Below, piece after piece: positions 51,651 to 61,175 of a stretch of DNA of 64,000 nucleotides (the stretch's first letter is position 1; each line of letters begins with the position of its first letter). Location: NCBI RefSeq assembly GCF_005860775.1, contig NZ_VCHQ01000015.1, forward strand, positions 1 to 64,000, read 5' to 3'. Under the pieces are notes generated by a model. That model was not told where the DNA came from and did no database searches. It saw only the letters and a list, made by a program, of their open reading frames with translations. The position numbers were made by a program, and so were the translations under genes. This stretch comes from Klebsiella indica. Lineage in GTDB: Bacteria; Pseudomonadota; Gammaproteobacteria; Enterobacterales; Enterobacteriaceae.

Positions 51651-51825
51651 GAGGCTGATGACAAACCTGATTTAGATATTGTGCTCGCATTTCTGCCGGG
51701 TGGCGGCTATCGCCTTACCTGGCATGTAAAACCAATAATATCATCATGTTATGGGTTTTTCGTAGGCCCGCGCAAGCGAAGCGCCGCCGGGCAATTCCGG
51801 AAAAACGCACTTTGTCAGCAATCTG
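51651..51825 (+). repeat. 175-bp BIME/RIP-like element, copy B
   Basis: This copy differs from the inverted copy at 412-586 by one base (T for C in GGCGGCTATCGCC). REP-like palindromes are at 51694-51724 and 51761-51794, in opposite orientation. Between them a near-consensus IHF site is at 51739-51751 (one mismatch). The ends share TGACAAA as an imperfect inverted repeat (11/17). Exact 20-bp direct copies of the terminator hairpin flank it. Confidence 0.87.
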
Positions 51826-51850
51826 AAGGAAGCCGTGGCTTCCTTTTTGC
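51826..51850. terminator. suhB/zevB terminator hairpin, right copy
   Basis: This is the same 20-bp hairpin as 51631-51650, here followed by TTTTTGC on the plus strand. It should therefore terminate zevB transcripts after they have crossed the repeat. Confidence 0.8.
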
Positions 51851-51868
51851 TTTTCAGTCAGTGAGGAA

Positions 51869-52672
51869 TTAGCGCTTCAGCGCTTCGCTCAACTGCTCGC
51901 GCATATTCGCCAGCATGGCTTTCACGACGCGCGGGTTACCTGCAACGATGTTGCCGGTCAGCAGATAGTTATGGCCGCCGGTAAAGTCGCAGACAATCGC
52001 GCCTGCTTCACGGGCGATCAGTTCGCCCGCCGCGAAATCCCACGGCTTGAGACCAATTTCAAAATATCCGTCAACGCGGCCAGCGGCAACGTAGGCCAAA
52101 TCCAGGGCCGCGGAACCGGTGCGGCGGAAATCTGCGCATTCGGTATACATGTTGCCGAGGATGTTCATGTAAGCGGTGGCGTGCTGTTTCGCTTTGAACG
52201 GAAAGCCGGTGGCGATGATGGTGCCGTCCAGGTCGCGAGCGCTGCTGCCGCGCAGACGGTAGCCGTTTAGCTGCGCGCCCTGACCGCGGGTCGCGGTAAA
52301 CAGTTCGTTACGCATGGGATCGTAAACCACCGCCACTTCAGTACGCCCTTTAATACGGACGGCGATGGAGACGGCGAAATGAGGAAGACGTTTTACGAAG
52401 TTGGTGGTGCCATCCAGTGGATCGATAACCCATTGAACATCCTGATCAATACCTTCGTGTTCACCGCTTTCTTCGGTGATGATGGTGTGCTGAGGGTAAG
52501 ATTTGCGAATGGTTTCGATAATAATCGCTTCGGCGGCTTTATCGACGTTAGTCACAAAATCATTGCTGCCTTTCTGACTGGTTTCTACGCTGTCTGGCGT
52601 TTCGTAGTGCTTGGCAATTAAATTACCCGCCTTGCGCGCTGCGCGCACGGCGATGTTCAGCATCGGATGCAT
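51869..52672 (-). CDS. suhB: Inositol-1-monophosphatase / Nus factor SuhB
   Basis: SuhB is a 267-residue Mg2+-dependent monophosphatase that also joins the NusA-NusB-NusE-NusG complex in rRNA antitermination, its main role in E. coli. Visible motifs are the metal sites EESGE and WVIDPLDGTTNF and the C-terminal WDFAAGELIAREAG. It is divergent from trmJ. Confidence 0.97.
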   Translation of the reverse strand: MHPMLNIAVRAARKAGNLIAKHYETPDSVETSQKGSNDFVTNVDKAAEAIIIETIRKSYPQHTIITEESGEHEGIDQDVQWVIDPLDGTTNFVKRLPHFAVSIAVRIKGRTEVAVVYDPMRNELFTATRGQGAQLNGYRLRGSSARDLDGTIIATGFPFKAKQHATAYMNILGNMYTECADFRRTGSAALDLAYVAAGRVDGYFEIGLKPWDFAAGELIAREAGAIVCDFTGGHNYLLTGNIVAGNPRVVKAMLANMREQLSEALKR

Positions 52673-52792
52673 CGGTCTCTCTCACTGGATGTTAAAGAAC
52701 GGGAAAAAACGGCACATATAATAGCAGTGAAATCTGCTTATGTCTCCGTTTTATGGTAGCATGCACGAATAATCTTTAGTCGAAGAACCGTA

Positions 52793-53527
52793 ATGCTGCA
52801 AAATATCCGAATTGTACTGGTAGAAACCTCACACACCGGCAATATGGGCTCTGTCGCCCGCGCAATGAAAACCATGGGGTTAACTAATCTCTGGCTGGTT
52901 AATCCGCTGGTAAAACCCGATTCTCAGGCTATCGCTCTGGCGGCCGGCGCCAGCGACGTGATTGGCAATGCAAATATTGTCGATACCCTCGATGAGGCGC
53001 TATCGGGGTGTAGCCTGGTGGTCGGTACCAGCGCTCGTTCGCGTACGCTGCCGTGGCCAATGCTCGACCCTCGCGAATGTGGCCTGAAAAGCGTCGCTGA
53101 AGCCGGGCATGCGCCGGTTGCGCTGGTATTTGGCCGTGAACGCGTCGGGCTCACTAATGATGAACTGCAAAAGTGCCACTATCATGTAGCCATCGCGGCG
53201 AACCCGGAATACAGCTCATTGAACCTCGCAATGGCGGTGCAGGTGATCGCCTACGAAGTACGCATGGCCTGGCTGGCGGCGCAGGCGCAAAACGCGCCCG
53301 CCGTTGAACACGAAGACACTCCTTATCCGCTGGTCGATGACCTGGAGCGTTTCTACGGTCACCTTGAACAGACGTTGCTGGCAACCGGTTTTATTCGCGC
53401 CGGTCATCCGGGACAAGTCATGAACAAGCTGCGCCGTCTGTTTACCCGCGCCCGCCCGGAGAGTCAGGAGCTGAATATCCTGCGCGGTATGCTGGCGTCG
53501 ATCGAGCAGCAGAAAAATAAAGAGTAG
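52793..53527 (+). CDS. trmJ: tRNA (cytidine/uridine-2'-O)-methyltransferase TrmJ
   Basis: TrmJ methylates the ribose of nucleotide 32 in several tRNAs. The 244-residue SPOUT protein has the knot-forming motifs [17 protein letters not shown] at the N-terminus, [15 protein letters not shown] in the middle and [15 protein letters not shown], followed by a C-terminal helical extension. It precedes iscR on the same strand, as in E. coli, separated by 235 bp that hold a REP pair and the isc promoter. Confidence 0.96.
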   Translation: MLQNIRIVLVETSHTGNMGSVARAMKTMGLTNLWLVNPLVKPDSQAIALAAGASDVIGNANIVDTLDEALSGCSLVVGTSARSRTLPWPMLDPRECGLKSVAEAGHAPVALVFGRERVGLTNDELQKCHYHVAIAANPEYSSLNLAMAVQVIAYEVRMAWLAAQAQNAPAVEHEDTPYPLVDDLERFYGHLEQTLLATGFIRAGHPGQVMNKLRRLFTRARPESQELNILRGMLASIEQQKNKE

Positions 53528-53538
53528 TATTGCACGTT

Positions 53539-53615
53539 ATTACCCGGCGGCGCGATGCTTGCGCAAGCCTGCGGTTGTGTCAGTTGGATAAGCGTAGCGC
53601 CACCCGACAATCGCG
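53539..53615. repeat. Degenerate REP pair (BIME)
   Basis: Two REP-like units, TTACCCGGCGGCGCGATGC... and GGATAAGCGTAGCGCCACCC, lie 12-15 bp apart between trmJ and the isc promoter. They are related to, but much diverged from, the REP halves of the 175-bp element. Confidence 0.7.
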
Positions 53616-53635
53616 GTGGGAGCACGGAAAGCTTA

Positions 53636-53685
53636 ATACCTGACTAAAACAGTCAAGTAAATAGTTGACCAAATTACTCGGGAAT
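53636..53685 (+). promoter_or_regulatory. IscR binding sites at the isc promoter
   Basis: Two type-1 IscR-like dyads lie in tandem. The first is ATACCTGACTAAAACAGTCA and onward (53636-53660); the second is ATAGTTGACCAAATTACTCG and onward (53661-53685). The arrangement resembles E. coli PiscR, where holo-IscR represses its own operon. TTGACC at 53665-53670 is a good -35, with TATGCAAT downstream as -10. Confidence 0.85.
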
Positions 53686-53762
53686 GTCAGACTTGGCCTT
53701 GCTATGCAATACCCATTTTAATAAAAAGCCCGGGCAGGGGCGAGTTTGAGGTTAAGTAAGAC

Positions 53763-54254
53763 ATGAGACTGACATCTAAAGGGCGTTATGCTGTGACCGC
53801 GATGCTTGACGTTGCGCTCAACTCTGAATCAGGTCCGGTTCCGTTGGCGGATATTTCAGAGCGTCAGGGAATATCGCTTTCCTATCTGGAGCAGCTGTTC
53901 TCTCGCCTGCGTAAAAATGGCCTGGTTTCCAGCGTTCGTGGGCCGGGCGGCGGTTATCTGTTGGGTAAAGAAGCGGGTAGCATCGCCGTTGGCGAAGTTA
54001 TCAGCGCAGTGGATGAATCCGTTGACGCCACCCGTTGCCAGGGTAAAGGCGGCTGCCAGGGCGGCGATAAATGCCTCACTCATGCGCTGTGGCGCGATCT
54101 GAGCGAGCGGCTGACCAGTTTCCTGAATAACATCACGCTGGGTGAACTGGTGAATAACCAGGAAATCCTTGATGTCTCCGGTCGTCAGCACAATCATGAA
54201 TCTCAGCGTAATGCCCGTGCTCAGGATGCTATCGACGTTAAACTGCGCGCGTAG
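53763..54254 (+). CDS. iscR: Iron-sulfur cluster regulator IscR
   Basis: IscR is a 163-residue Rrf2-family regulator. With its [2Fe-2S] cluster it represses the isc operon; the apo form controls other targets. The winged helix occupies about 1-60. Cluster ligands C92, C98, C104 and H107 are all present. First gene of iscRSUA-hscBA-fdx-iscX. Confidence 0.97.
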   Translation: MRLTSKGRYAVTAMLDVALNSESGPVPLADISERQGISLSYLEQLFSRLRKNGLVSSVRGPGGGYLLGKEAGSIAVGEVISAVDESVDATRCQGKGGCQGGDKCLTHALWRDLSERLTSFLNNITLGELVNNQEILDVSGRQHNHESQRNARAQDAIDVKLRA

Positions 54255-54264
54255 TTCTTATTTT

Positions 54265-54300
54265 GTTTCATCTTGCAGCTGTCCGGCTGCAAGATGAAAC
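54265..54300 (+). other. Perfect 15-bp hairpin between iscR and iscS
   Basis: GTTTCATCTTGCAGC pairs exactly with GCTGCAAGATGAAAC around a 6-nt loop (TGTCCG), starting 11 nt after the iscR stop. In E. coli a structure in this interval protects the iscR mRNA when RyhB triggers decay of iscSUA. No T-run follows, so it is not a simple terminator. Confidence 0.8.
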
Positions 54301-54430
54301 GCGCTGAGTAAAAACGATAAAAAGATTTCAGAATCAGGCCGGGATATTTCATCATCCTGTCTACTCGGTCGTACATCAAGCCGGTTGCCTGATTCCTTGC
54401 ATTGAAGCGATGTACGGAGTTTATAGAGCA

Positions 54431-55645
54431 ATGAAATTACCGATCTATCTCGATTACTCCGCAACCACGCCGGTGGACCCGCGTGTTGCCGAGAAAATGA
54501 TGCAGTTCCTGACGCTGGACGGGACCTTTGGTAACCCGGCCTCTCGTTCACACCGTTTCGGCTGGCAGGCTGAAGAGGCGGTAGATATCGCCCGTAATCA
54601 GATTGCCGATCTGGTCGGCGCCGATCCGCGCGAAATCGTCTTTACTTCCGGCGCGACGGAATCCGACAACCTGGCGATTAAAGGTGCAGCCAACTTTTAT
54701 CAGAAAAAAGGCAAGCACATCATCACCAGCAAAACTGAACACAAAGCCGTGCTGGACACCTGTCGTCAGCTGGAGCGCGAAGGGTTTGAAGTGACCTATC
54801 TCGCCCCGCAGCGTAACGGCATTATCGATCTGAAAGAACTGGAAGCAGCGATGCGTGATGACACCATCCTGGTTTCCATTATGCACGTCAACAACGAAAT
54901 CGGCGTCGTGCAGGATATCGCGACTATCGGCGAAATGTGCCGCGCCCGCGGTATTATCTATCATGTTGACGCGACCCAGAGCGTGGGCAAGCTGCCTATC
55001 GACCTGAGCCAGTTGAAAGTGGATCTGATGTCTTTCTCTGGCCATAAAATCTATGGTCCGAAAGGTATCGGTGCACTGTACGTGCGTCGCAAACCGCGTG
55101 TGCGTATCGAAGCGCAGATGCACGGCGGCGGTCACGAGCGCGGAATGCGTTCCGGTACGCTGCCTGTCCACCAGATCGTCGGTATGGGCGAAGCCTACCG
55201 TATCGCGAAAGAAGAGATGGAAAGCGAAGTGGCCCGCCTGCGCGGCCTGCGTAACCGTCTGTGGGAAGGCGTAAAAGACATGGAAGAGGTCTACCTGAAT
55301 GGCGATCTTGAACAGGGCGCGCCGAATATTCTTAACGTCAGCTTTAACTATGTTGAAGGCGAGTCGCTGATTATGGCGCTGAAAGACCTGGCGGTTTCCT
55401 CCGGTTCAGCCTGCACTTCCGCAAGCCTTGAGCCATCCTATGTGCTGCGCGCGCTGGGGATGACCGATGAGCTGGCGCACAGCTCCATCCGTTTCTCTTT
55501 AGGTCGTTTTACAACCGAAGAAGAGATTGACTACACCATCAATCTGGTTCGCAACGCCATTGGCCGTCTGCGCGAGCTTTCTCCGCTGTGGGAAATGTTC
55601 AAACAGGGCGTGGATCTGAACAGCATTGAATGGTCACATCACTAA
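54431..55645 (+). CDS. iscS: Cysteine desulfurase IscS
   Basis: IscS takes sulfur from cysteine as a persulfide and passes it to IscU, TusA, ThiI and others. The 404-residue PLP enzyme has the Schiff-base lysine in [12 protein letters not shown] (Lys206) and the mobile-loop active Cys in [10 protein letters not shown] (Cys328). The ATG at 54431 gives [14 protein letters not shown], the family start; an upstream Met seven codons earlier is not conserved. It follows a GGAG site. Confidence 0.97.
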   Translation: MKLPIYLDYSATTPVDPRVAEKMMQFLTLDGTFGNPASRSHRFGWQAEEAVDIARNQIADLVGADPREIVFTSGATESDNLAIKGAANFYQKKGKHIITSKTEHKAVLDTCRQLEREGFEVTYLAPQRNGIIDLKELEAAMRDDTILVSIMHVNNEIGVVQDIATIGEMCRARGIIYHVDATQSVGKLPIDLSQLKVDLMSFSGHKIYGPKGIGALYVRRKPRVRIEAQMHGGGHERGMRSGTLPVHQIVGMGEAYRIAKEEMESEVARLRGLRNRLWEGVKDMEEVYLNGDLEQGAPNILNVSFNYVEGESLIMALKDLAVSSGSACTSASLEPSYVLRALGMTDELAHSSIRFSLGRFTTEEEIDYTINLVRNAIGRLRELSPLWEMFKQGVDLNSIEWSHH

Positions 55646-55671
55646 TTCGGTTTCAATAAGGAGAATTCATC

Positions 55672-56058
55672 ATGGCTTACAGCGAAAAAGTTATCGATCA
55701 CTACGAGAATCCGCGCAACGTCGGCTCTTTCGACAATAGCGACGAAAATGTCGGTAGCGGCATGGTTGGCGCGCCGGCATGTGGCGACGTGATGAAGCTG
55801 CAGATTAAAGTCAACAATGAAGGTATCATTGAAGACGCGCGTTTCAAGACCTACGGCTGTGGTTCCGCCATCGCTTCCAGCTCCCTGGTGACCGAATGGG
55901 TGAAAGGGAAATCGCTGGATGAAGCGCAGGCGATTAAAAATACCGATATTGCCGACGAGCTTGAGTTGCCGCCGGTGAAAATTCACTGCTCTATTCTGGC
56001 GGAAGACGCGATTAAAGCCGCGATTGCGGATTACAAAAGCAAACGTGAAGCAAAATAA
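55672..56058 (+). CDS. iscU: Iron-sulfur cluster scaffold IscU
   Basis: IscU is the 128-residue scaffold on which [2Fe-2S] clusters are built from IscS sulfur. The ligands C37, D39, C63 and C106 are present, and the chaperone-recognition motif LPPVK is just before C106. It is cotranscribed with iscS, 26 nt upstream. Confidence 0.98.
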   Translation: MAYSEKVIDHYENPRNVGSFDNSDENVGSGMVGAPACGDVMKLQIKVNNEGIIEDARFKTYGCGSAIASSSLVTEWVKGKSLDEAQAIKNTDIADELELPPVKIHCSILAEDAIKAAIADYKSKREAK

Positions 56059-56077
56059 TTAAGAGTTGAGGTTTGTT

Positions 56078-56401
56078 ATGTCGATTACTTTAAGCGACAG
56101 TGCGGCAGCGCGAGTCAATACCTTTCTGGCCAACCGCGGAAAAGGGTTTGGTCTGCGTCTGGGAGTGAGAACTTCCGGCTGTTCAGGTATGGCTTATGTA
56201 CTGGAGTTTGTTGACGAACCGGCGGCAGAAGACACCGTGTTTGAAGACAAAGGCGTGAAGGTCGTGATCGACGGCAAAAGTTTGCAGTTCCTCGACGGTA
56301 CGCAGCTGGATTTCGTCAAAGAAGGTCTTAACGAAGGGTTTAAGTTCACCAACCCGAACGTGAAAGACGAGTGCGGCTGCGGCGAAAGCTTTAACGTGTA
56401 A
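56078..56401 (+). CDS. iscA: A-type iron-sulfur carrier IscA
   Basis: IscA is a 107-residue A-type carrier that delivers clusters or iron to target proteins. The three conserved cysteines are C35, C99 and C101 (SGCSG and CGCGESF). The ATG at 56078 ([10 protein letters not shown]) is the conserved start, with GAGG upstream. An ERIC element separates it from hscB. Confidence 0.97.
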   Translation: MSITLSDSAAARVNTFLANRGKGFGLRLGVRTSGCSGMAYVLEFVDEPAAEDTVFEDKGVKVVIDGKSLQFLDGTQLDFVKEGLNEGFKFTNPNVKDECGCGESFNV

Positions 56402-56414
56402 TCACGTTTCTCTG

Positions 56415-56539
56415 TTATACCGATTAATTCGTGTTGCAGAAAGGCGGCAAGCGAGTGAATCCCAGGCGCTTACTTAAGTAAGTGACTGGGGTGAACAAGT
56501 GTAGACAACGCATCTGCAGCGCGAAGTAAGAAGGTATAG
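56415..56539. repeat. ERIC (intergenic repeat unit)
   Basis: The core GTGAATCCCAGGCGCTTACT and AAGTAAGTGACTGGGGTGAA match the two halves of the enterobacterial repetitive intergenic consensus. The ends TTATACC and GGTATAG are the inverted termini typical of the roughly 127-bp ERIC. It lies between iscA and hscB inside the operon and will be transcribed as a long hairpin. Confidence 0.93.
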
Positions 56540-56598
56540 CCCCACCGTAGTCTCGCTGCGCGTGGGGTTTGCTTTATCTCGTTAACCCTGAGGTCGCT

Positions 56599-57114
56599 AT
56601 GGACTATTTTACCCTCTTCGGGTTACCGGCCAGCTATACCCTTTCGTTAGAACCCCTGGCTGCCCGGTACCAGGAGCTACAGCGCCAGTATCACCCTGAT
56701 AAATTCGCCAGCGGTACCGCGGCTGAACAGCTTGCCGCCGTACAGCAGTCCGCGACCATCAATCAGGCGTGGCAAACTCTTCGTCATCCGTTGACCCGCG
56801 CCGAATATCTCCTTTCGCTTCACGGTTTTGATCTCGCCAGCGAGCAGCATACCGTACGCGATACCGCGTTTCTGATGGAACAGCTTGAGCTGCGGGAAGA
56901 GCTGGATGAAATAGGCAAAGCGAAAGACGAGGCGCGGCTGGAAGGCTTTATCAAGCGTGTCAAAGCGCAATTTGATACCCGGCATCAACTGATGGTTGAA
57001 CAACTGAATAACGAGACGTGGGAGGCGGCGGCGGATACCGTGCGCAAGCTGCGTTTTCTCGATAAACTGCGAAGCAGTGCGGAACAACTCGAAGAAAAAC
57101 TGCTCGATTTTTAA
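56599..57114 (+). CDS. hscB: Co-chaperone HscB (J-type)
   Basis: HscB presents IscU to the HscA chaperone. The 171-residue protein has a J domain with the HPD motif at 32-34 and a C-terminal three-helix domain that binds IscU. The ATG at 56599 ([10 protein letters not shown]) is the conserved start. hscA follows 15 nt later. Confidence 0.96.
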   Translation: MDYFTLFGLPASYTLSLEPLAARYQELQRQYHPDKFASGTAAEQLAAVQQSATINQAWQTLRHPLTRAEYLLSLHGFDLASEQHTVRDTAFLMEQLELREELDEIGKAKDEARLEGFIKRVKAQFDTRHQLMVEQLNNETWEAAADTVRKLRFLDKLRSSAEQLEEKLLDF

Positions 57115-57129
57115 TTTTCGGAAGCAATT

Positions 57130-58980
57130 ATGGCCTTATTACAAATTAGTGAGCCTGGCCAGAGCGCCGCGCCGCACCAGCGACGTCTGGCGGCGGGTAT
57201 CGACCTGGGCACCACCAATTCGCTGGTTGCTACCGTGCGTAGCGGTCAGGCCGAAACGTTAGCCGACCATCAAGGGCGCTATCTGCTGCCGTCGGTAGTT
57301 AACTATCAGGCCTCGGGTTTGACGGTTGGCTATGCGGCGCGACAGAACGCGGCCCAGGATCCGGTCAACACCATCAGCTCCGTCAAGCGCATGATGGGGC
57401 GCTCTCTTACTGATATCGAATCCCGCTACCCGCATCTGCCTTATCAGCTACAGGCAAGCGAAAACGGTCTGCCGATGATCCAGACCGCCGCTGGTCTGCT
57501 GAACCCGATTCGCGTCTCTGCCGATATTCTGAAGGCACTGGCTGAGCGCGCCACCGAGGCGCTGGCAGGAGAGCTTGATGGCGTAGTGATTACCGTTCCG
57601 GCCTACTTCGACGATGCCCAGCGTCAGGGGACCAAAGACGCGGCGCGTCTGGCGGGTCTTCATGTGCTGCGTTTGCTGAACGAACCGACAGCGGCGGCGA
57701 TTGCCTACGGCCTGGACTCCGGTCAGGAAGGGGTCATTGCGGTTTACGATCTCGGCGGCGGTACTTTTGATATTTCCGTGCTGCGTTTAAGCCGCGGGGT
57801 ATTTGAAGTGCTGGCCACCGGCGGGGATTCCGCGCTTGGCGGCGATGACTTCGATCATCTGCTGGCCGATTACCTGCGCGAGCAGGCGGGTTTCAGCGAT
57901 CGTAGCGATAACCGCCTGCAGCGTGAACTGCTGGACGCGGCCATTGCGGCGAAAATCGCCCTCAGCGACGCCGATGTTACGCGCGTAAATGTTGGCGGCT
58001 GGCAGGGGGAAATCACCCGCAGCCAGTTTAATGACCTGATCGCGCCGCTGGTGAAGCGTACGCTGCTGGCCTGCCGTCGCGCCCTGAAAGATGCTGGCGT
58101 GGAGGGGCATGAGGTGCTGGAAGTGGTGATGGTCGGCGGCTCTACCCGCGTGCCGCTGGTACGCGAGCGCGTCGGAGAGTTCTTTGGCCGTTCCCCGCTG
58201 ACCTCCATCGATCCGGATAAAGTCGTCGCCATCGGCGCGGCGATTCAGGCGGATATTCTGGTGGGCAATAAGCCGGACAGCGAACTGCTGCTGCTCGACG
58301 TTATTCCGCTCTCGCTGGGTCTGGAAACCATGGGCGGTCTGGTGGAGAAGGTGATTCCGCGCAACACCACCATTCCGGTCGCGCGCGCCCAGGAGTTCAC
58401 CACGTTCAAAGATGGTCAGACGGCGATGTCTATCCATGTGATGCAGGGCGAGCGCGAGCTGGTGCAGGATTGCCGCTCCCTGGCGCGCTTTGCGCTGCGC
58501 GGCATTCCGCCACTACCGGCGGGCGGGGCGCATATTCGCGTGACTTTCCAGGTGGATGCTGACGGTCTGCTGAGCGTGACGGCGATGGAGAAATCGACCG
58601 GCGTCGAGGCTTCTATCCAGGTGAAACCGTCCTATGGCCTCACCGATGGCGAGATCGCCAATATGATCAAAGATTCAATGAGCTACGCTGAACAGGATAT
58701 TCAGGCACGTATGCTGGCCGAGCAAAAAGTCGAAGCCGCACGTGTTCTGGAAAGTCTGGCGAGCGCGCTGGCCGCCGACGCCGCGCTGTTAAGCGCCGCA
58801 GAGCGTCAGGCTATCGATGACGCTGCGGCGCAGGTTCGCGCCGCAGCGGCAGGCGATGACGCCGATGCGATTAAAGAAGCGATTAAAAATATCGACACAC
58901 AAACCCAGGAATTTGCCGCACGTCGTATGGATCAATCGGTCCGTATTGCGCTGAAAGGCCAATCCGTGGACGAGGTTTAA
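57130..58980 (+). CDS. hscA: Hsp70-type chaperone HscA
   Basis: HscA is a 616-residue specialised Hsp70 that uses ATP to help release clusters from IscU. It has the Hsp70 phosphate motifs GIDLGTTNS near residue 22 and [13 protein letters not shown] near 200, and a substrate-binding domain and lid after about residue 390. It lies between hscB and fdx with one base before fdx. Confidence 0.97.
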   Translation: MALLQISEPGQSAAPHQRRLAAGIDLGTTNSLVATVRSGQAETLADHQGRYLLPSVVNYQASGLTVGYAARQNAAQDPVNTISSVKRMMGRSLTDIESRYPHLPYQLQASENGLPMIQTAAGLLNPIRVSADILKALAERATEALAGELDGVVITVPAYFDDAQRQGTKDAARLAGLHVLRLLNEPTAAAIAYGLDSGQEGVIAVYDLGGGTFDISVLRLSRGVFEVLATGGDSALGGDDFDHLLADYLREQAGFSDRSDNRLQRELLDAAIAAKIALSDADVTRVNVGGWQGEITRSQFNDLIAPLVKRTLLACRRALKDAGVEGHEVLEVVMVGGSTRVPLVRERVGEFFGRSPLTSIDPDKVVAIGAAIQADILVGNKPDSELLLLDVIPLSLGLETMGGLVEKVIPRNTTIPVARAQEFTTFKDGQTAMSIHVMQGERELVQDCRSLARFALRGIPPLPAGGAHIRVTFQVDADGLLSVTAMEKSTGVEASIQVKPSYGLTDGEIANMIKDSMSYAEQDIQARMLAEQKVEAARVLESLASALAADAALLSAAERQAIDDAAAQVRAAAAGDDADAIKEAIKNIDTQTQEFAARRMDQSVRIALKGQSVDEV

Positions 58981-58981
58981 A

Positions 58982-59317
58982 ATGCCAAAAATTGTTTTTC
59001 TGCCCCATCAGGACCTGTGTCCGGATGGCGTAGTTGTGGAAGCTGAAACGGGTGAGACCATTCTTGATGCCGCGCTGCGTAGCGGAATCGAGATTGAGCA
59101 CGCCTGCGAAAAATCTTGTGCCTGCACCACCTGCCACTGCATCGTACGCGAAGGCTTTGACTCGCTGGCTGAAAGTACCGAAGATGAAGACGACATGCTG
59201 GATAAGGCGTGGGGGCTGGAGCCCGATAGCCGTCTGAGCTGCCAGGCGCGCGTGACCGACGAAGATTTGGTCGTCGAAATTCCGCGCTATACCATCAACC
59301 ACGCACGCGAGCATTAA
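58982..59317 (+). CDS. fdx: [2Fe-2S] ferredoxin
   Basis: This 111-residue adrenodoxin-type ferredoxin supplies electrons for cluster assembly on IscU. The cluster ligands are C42, C48, C51 and C87, with C46 as the extra conserved cysteine. One base separates it from hscA and one from iscX. Confidence 0.97.
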   Translation: MPKIVFLPHQDLCPDGVVVEAETGETILDAALRSGIEIEHACEKSCACTTCHCIVREGFDSLAESTEDEDDMLDKAWGLEPDSRLSCQARVTDEDLVVEIPRYTINHAREH

Positions 59318-59318
59318 T

Positions 59319-59519
59319 ATGGGACTGAAATGGACCGACAGTCGTGAAATTGGCGAAGCGCTGTATGACGCTTTCCCGGATCTCGACCCGAAAACCGTTC
59401 GCTTCACCGATCTGCACCAGTGGATTTGCGATCTCGAAGAGTTTGATGACGATCCGAACGCATCCAATGAAAAAATTCTTGAGGCGATTCTGTTAGTCTG
59501 GTTAGACGAAGCCGAATAA
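59319..59519 (+). CDS. iscX: IscX (frataxin-like regulator of cluster assembly)
   Basis: IscX is a 66-residue acidic protein that binds IscS and iron and tunes cluster assembly. The sequence [17 protein letters not shown] and the acidic [18 protein letters not shown] are as in E. coli. Last gene of the isc operon proper. Confidence 0.96.
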   Translation: MGLKWTDSREIGEALYDAFPDLDPKTVRFTDLHQWICDLEEFDDDPNASNEKILEAILLVWLDEAE

Positions 59520-59581
59520 TTTTCGCGTCATGATCCCCGTTGCAGAGGTGTTGTCCACGTTGCTGCAACGCGAATCATTTA

Positions 59582-59726
59582 GAGTCTATCCCATTAGGGC
59601 TATTTTGCTTGTCATTTTGAACCTGGGCAGTGCTCAGAATCCTCGCGTACTAGGTGTACGCTCCGGTTCTTCCGCGCTGGCCGTGTTCAAACTGTCTGCG
59701 CCAATAACGCCTGGTGGGATAGGCTC
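59582..59726. repeat. 145-bp palindromic intergenic repeat
   Basis: The ends GAGTCTATCCCATTAGG (59582-59598) and CCTGGTGGGATAGGCTC (59710-59726) are inverted repeats, 14 of 17 matching. Inside, TTGAAC/GTTCAA and the central GCGTAC-TAGGT-GTACGC continue the palindrome, so the whole element can fold into one long hairpin. I recall similar sequences between genes in other enterobacteria, but I cannot name the family with certainty. It lies between iscX and pepB. Confidence 0.75.
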
Positions 59727-59788
59727 TTAGCGAGAAAAATCTAACGGGCTGCCAGAGGGTGGCCCGTTTGCTAATAAGGATAAATAAA

Positions 59789-61075
59789 ATGACCGAAGCT
59801 ATGAAAATTACGCTTACTGCTCAACCAGCCGATGCGCGCTGGGGAGAAAAAGCGTCTTACAGCATTAATAACGACGGTATTGCCCTGCATCTGAACGGCA
59901 AAGACGACCTGGGATTGATCCAGCGCGCGGCGCGTAAAATTGACGGTCTGGGCATCAAACACGTTGCGCTTGACGGTGAAGGCTGGGATAGCGATCGCGC
60001 CTGGGCGTTCTGGGCGGGTTATAAAGGGCCGAAGGGGAGTCGTAAAGTTGAGTGGCCAGCCCTGGATGACGCGCAGAAAAGCGAACTGGACAACCGCCTG
60101 ACCATTATCGATTGGGTCCGCGATACCATTAATACGCCTGCGGAAGAGCTGGGGCCGGAACAGCTGGCGCAGCGTGCGGTAGACCTGCTGTGCAGCGTCG
60201 CCTGCGACAATGTCACTTACCGCATTACTAAAGGCGAAGACCTGCGCGAGCAGAATTACCTCGGCCTGCACACCGTTGGCCGCGGGTCCGAGCGTCAACC
60301 GGTTCTGCTGGCGCTGGATTATAACCCAACCGGCGATAAAGACGCCCCGGTGTATGCTTGCCTGGTGGGTAAAGGTATCACCTTTGATTCAGGTGGTTAC
60401 AGCATCAAGCAAAGCGCATTTATGGATTCGATGAAGTCCGATATGGGCGGCGCGGCGACGGTAACCGGTGCGCTGGCGTTTGCCATAACCCGCGGCCTTA
60501 ATAAACGCGTGAAGCTGTATCTGTGCTGCGCTGATAACCTGATTAGCGGCAACGCCTTCAAGCTTGGTGATATTATTCGTTATCGCAACGGTAAAACCGT
60601 CGAAGTTATGAATACCGATGCTGAAGGTCGTCTGGTGCTGGCGGATGGCCTGATTGACGCGTCCGCGCAGCAGCCGGAGCTGATTATTGATGCCGCCACC
60701 CTGACCGGCGCGGCGAAAACCGCGCTGGGCAATGATTATCATGCATTGTTCAGCTTTGATGATAATCTGGCGAATCGTCTGCTGGCGAGCGCGCAGGCGG
60801 AGAATGAAGCCTTCTGGCGCCTGCCGTTGGCTGAGTTCCACCGTGGTCAGTTACCGTCGAACTTTGCTGAACTGAATAACACTGGCAGCGCGGCCTATCC
60901 GGCTGGCGCCAGTACGGCGGCAGGCTTCCTGTCCCACTTTGTGGAAAACTATCAGCAAGGCTGGTTGCATATCGACTGTTCGGCGACTTACCGCAAATCT
61001 GCGGTTGAACAGTGGGCGGCGGGGGCGACCGGTCTCGGCGTGCGTACCATCGCAAATCTGCTGACCGCGGAATAA
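59789..61075 (+). CDS. pepB: Peptidase B (M17 leucyl aminopeptidase family)
   Basis: PepB removes N-terminal residues from peptides. The 427-residue protein has the M17 signature [14 protein letters not shown] and the metal/active-site segment [15 protein letters not shown]. The ATG at 59789 (MTEAMKITL) follows AAGGA and matches E. coli. It is downstream of iscX beyond a palindromic repeat and may be read from the isc operon or its own promoter. Confidence 0.96.
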   Translation: MTEAMKITLTAQPADARWGEKASYSINNDGIALHLNGKDDLGLIQRAARKIDGLGIKHVALDGEGWDSDRAWAFWAGYKGPKGSRKVEWPALDDAQKSELDNRLTIIDWVRDTINTPAEELGPEQLAQRAVDLLCSVACDNVTYRITKGEDLREQNYLGLHTVGRGSERQPVLLALDYNPTGDKDAPVYACLVGKGITFDSGGYSIKQSAFMDSMKSDMGGAATVTGALAFAITRGLNKRVKLYLCCADNLISGNAFKLGDIIRYRNGKTVEVMNTDAEGRLVLADGLIDASAQQPELIIDAATLTGAAKTALGNDYHALFSFDDNLANRLLASAQAENEAFWRLPLAEFHRGQLPSNFAELNNTGSAAYPAGASTAAGFLSHFVENYQQGWLHIDCSATYRKSAVEQWAAGATGLGVRTIANLLTAE

Positions 61076-61082
61076 TCTTTGA

Positions 61083-61140
61083 CCCTCTCCCCACAGGGAG
61101 AGGGCGCTGTGCGGCTTTCTCCCGCGTTGCCTGCGGGAGA
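61083..61140 (+). terminator. Tandem hairpins between pepB and sseB
   Basis: Two hairpins follow each other: CCCTCTCC/GGAGAGGG (61083-61104) and TCTCCCGC/GCGGGAGA (61118-61140). No T-run follows either. They resemble dispersed G/A-rich intergenic dyads in enterobacteria and may weaken readthrough or stabilise the 3' end of pepB. Confidence 0.5.
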
Positions 61141-61175
61141 TGGCGGGATTGGGGCATCACCGTTCTGGAACCACT

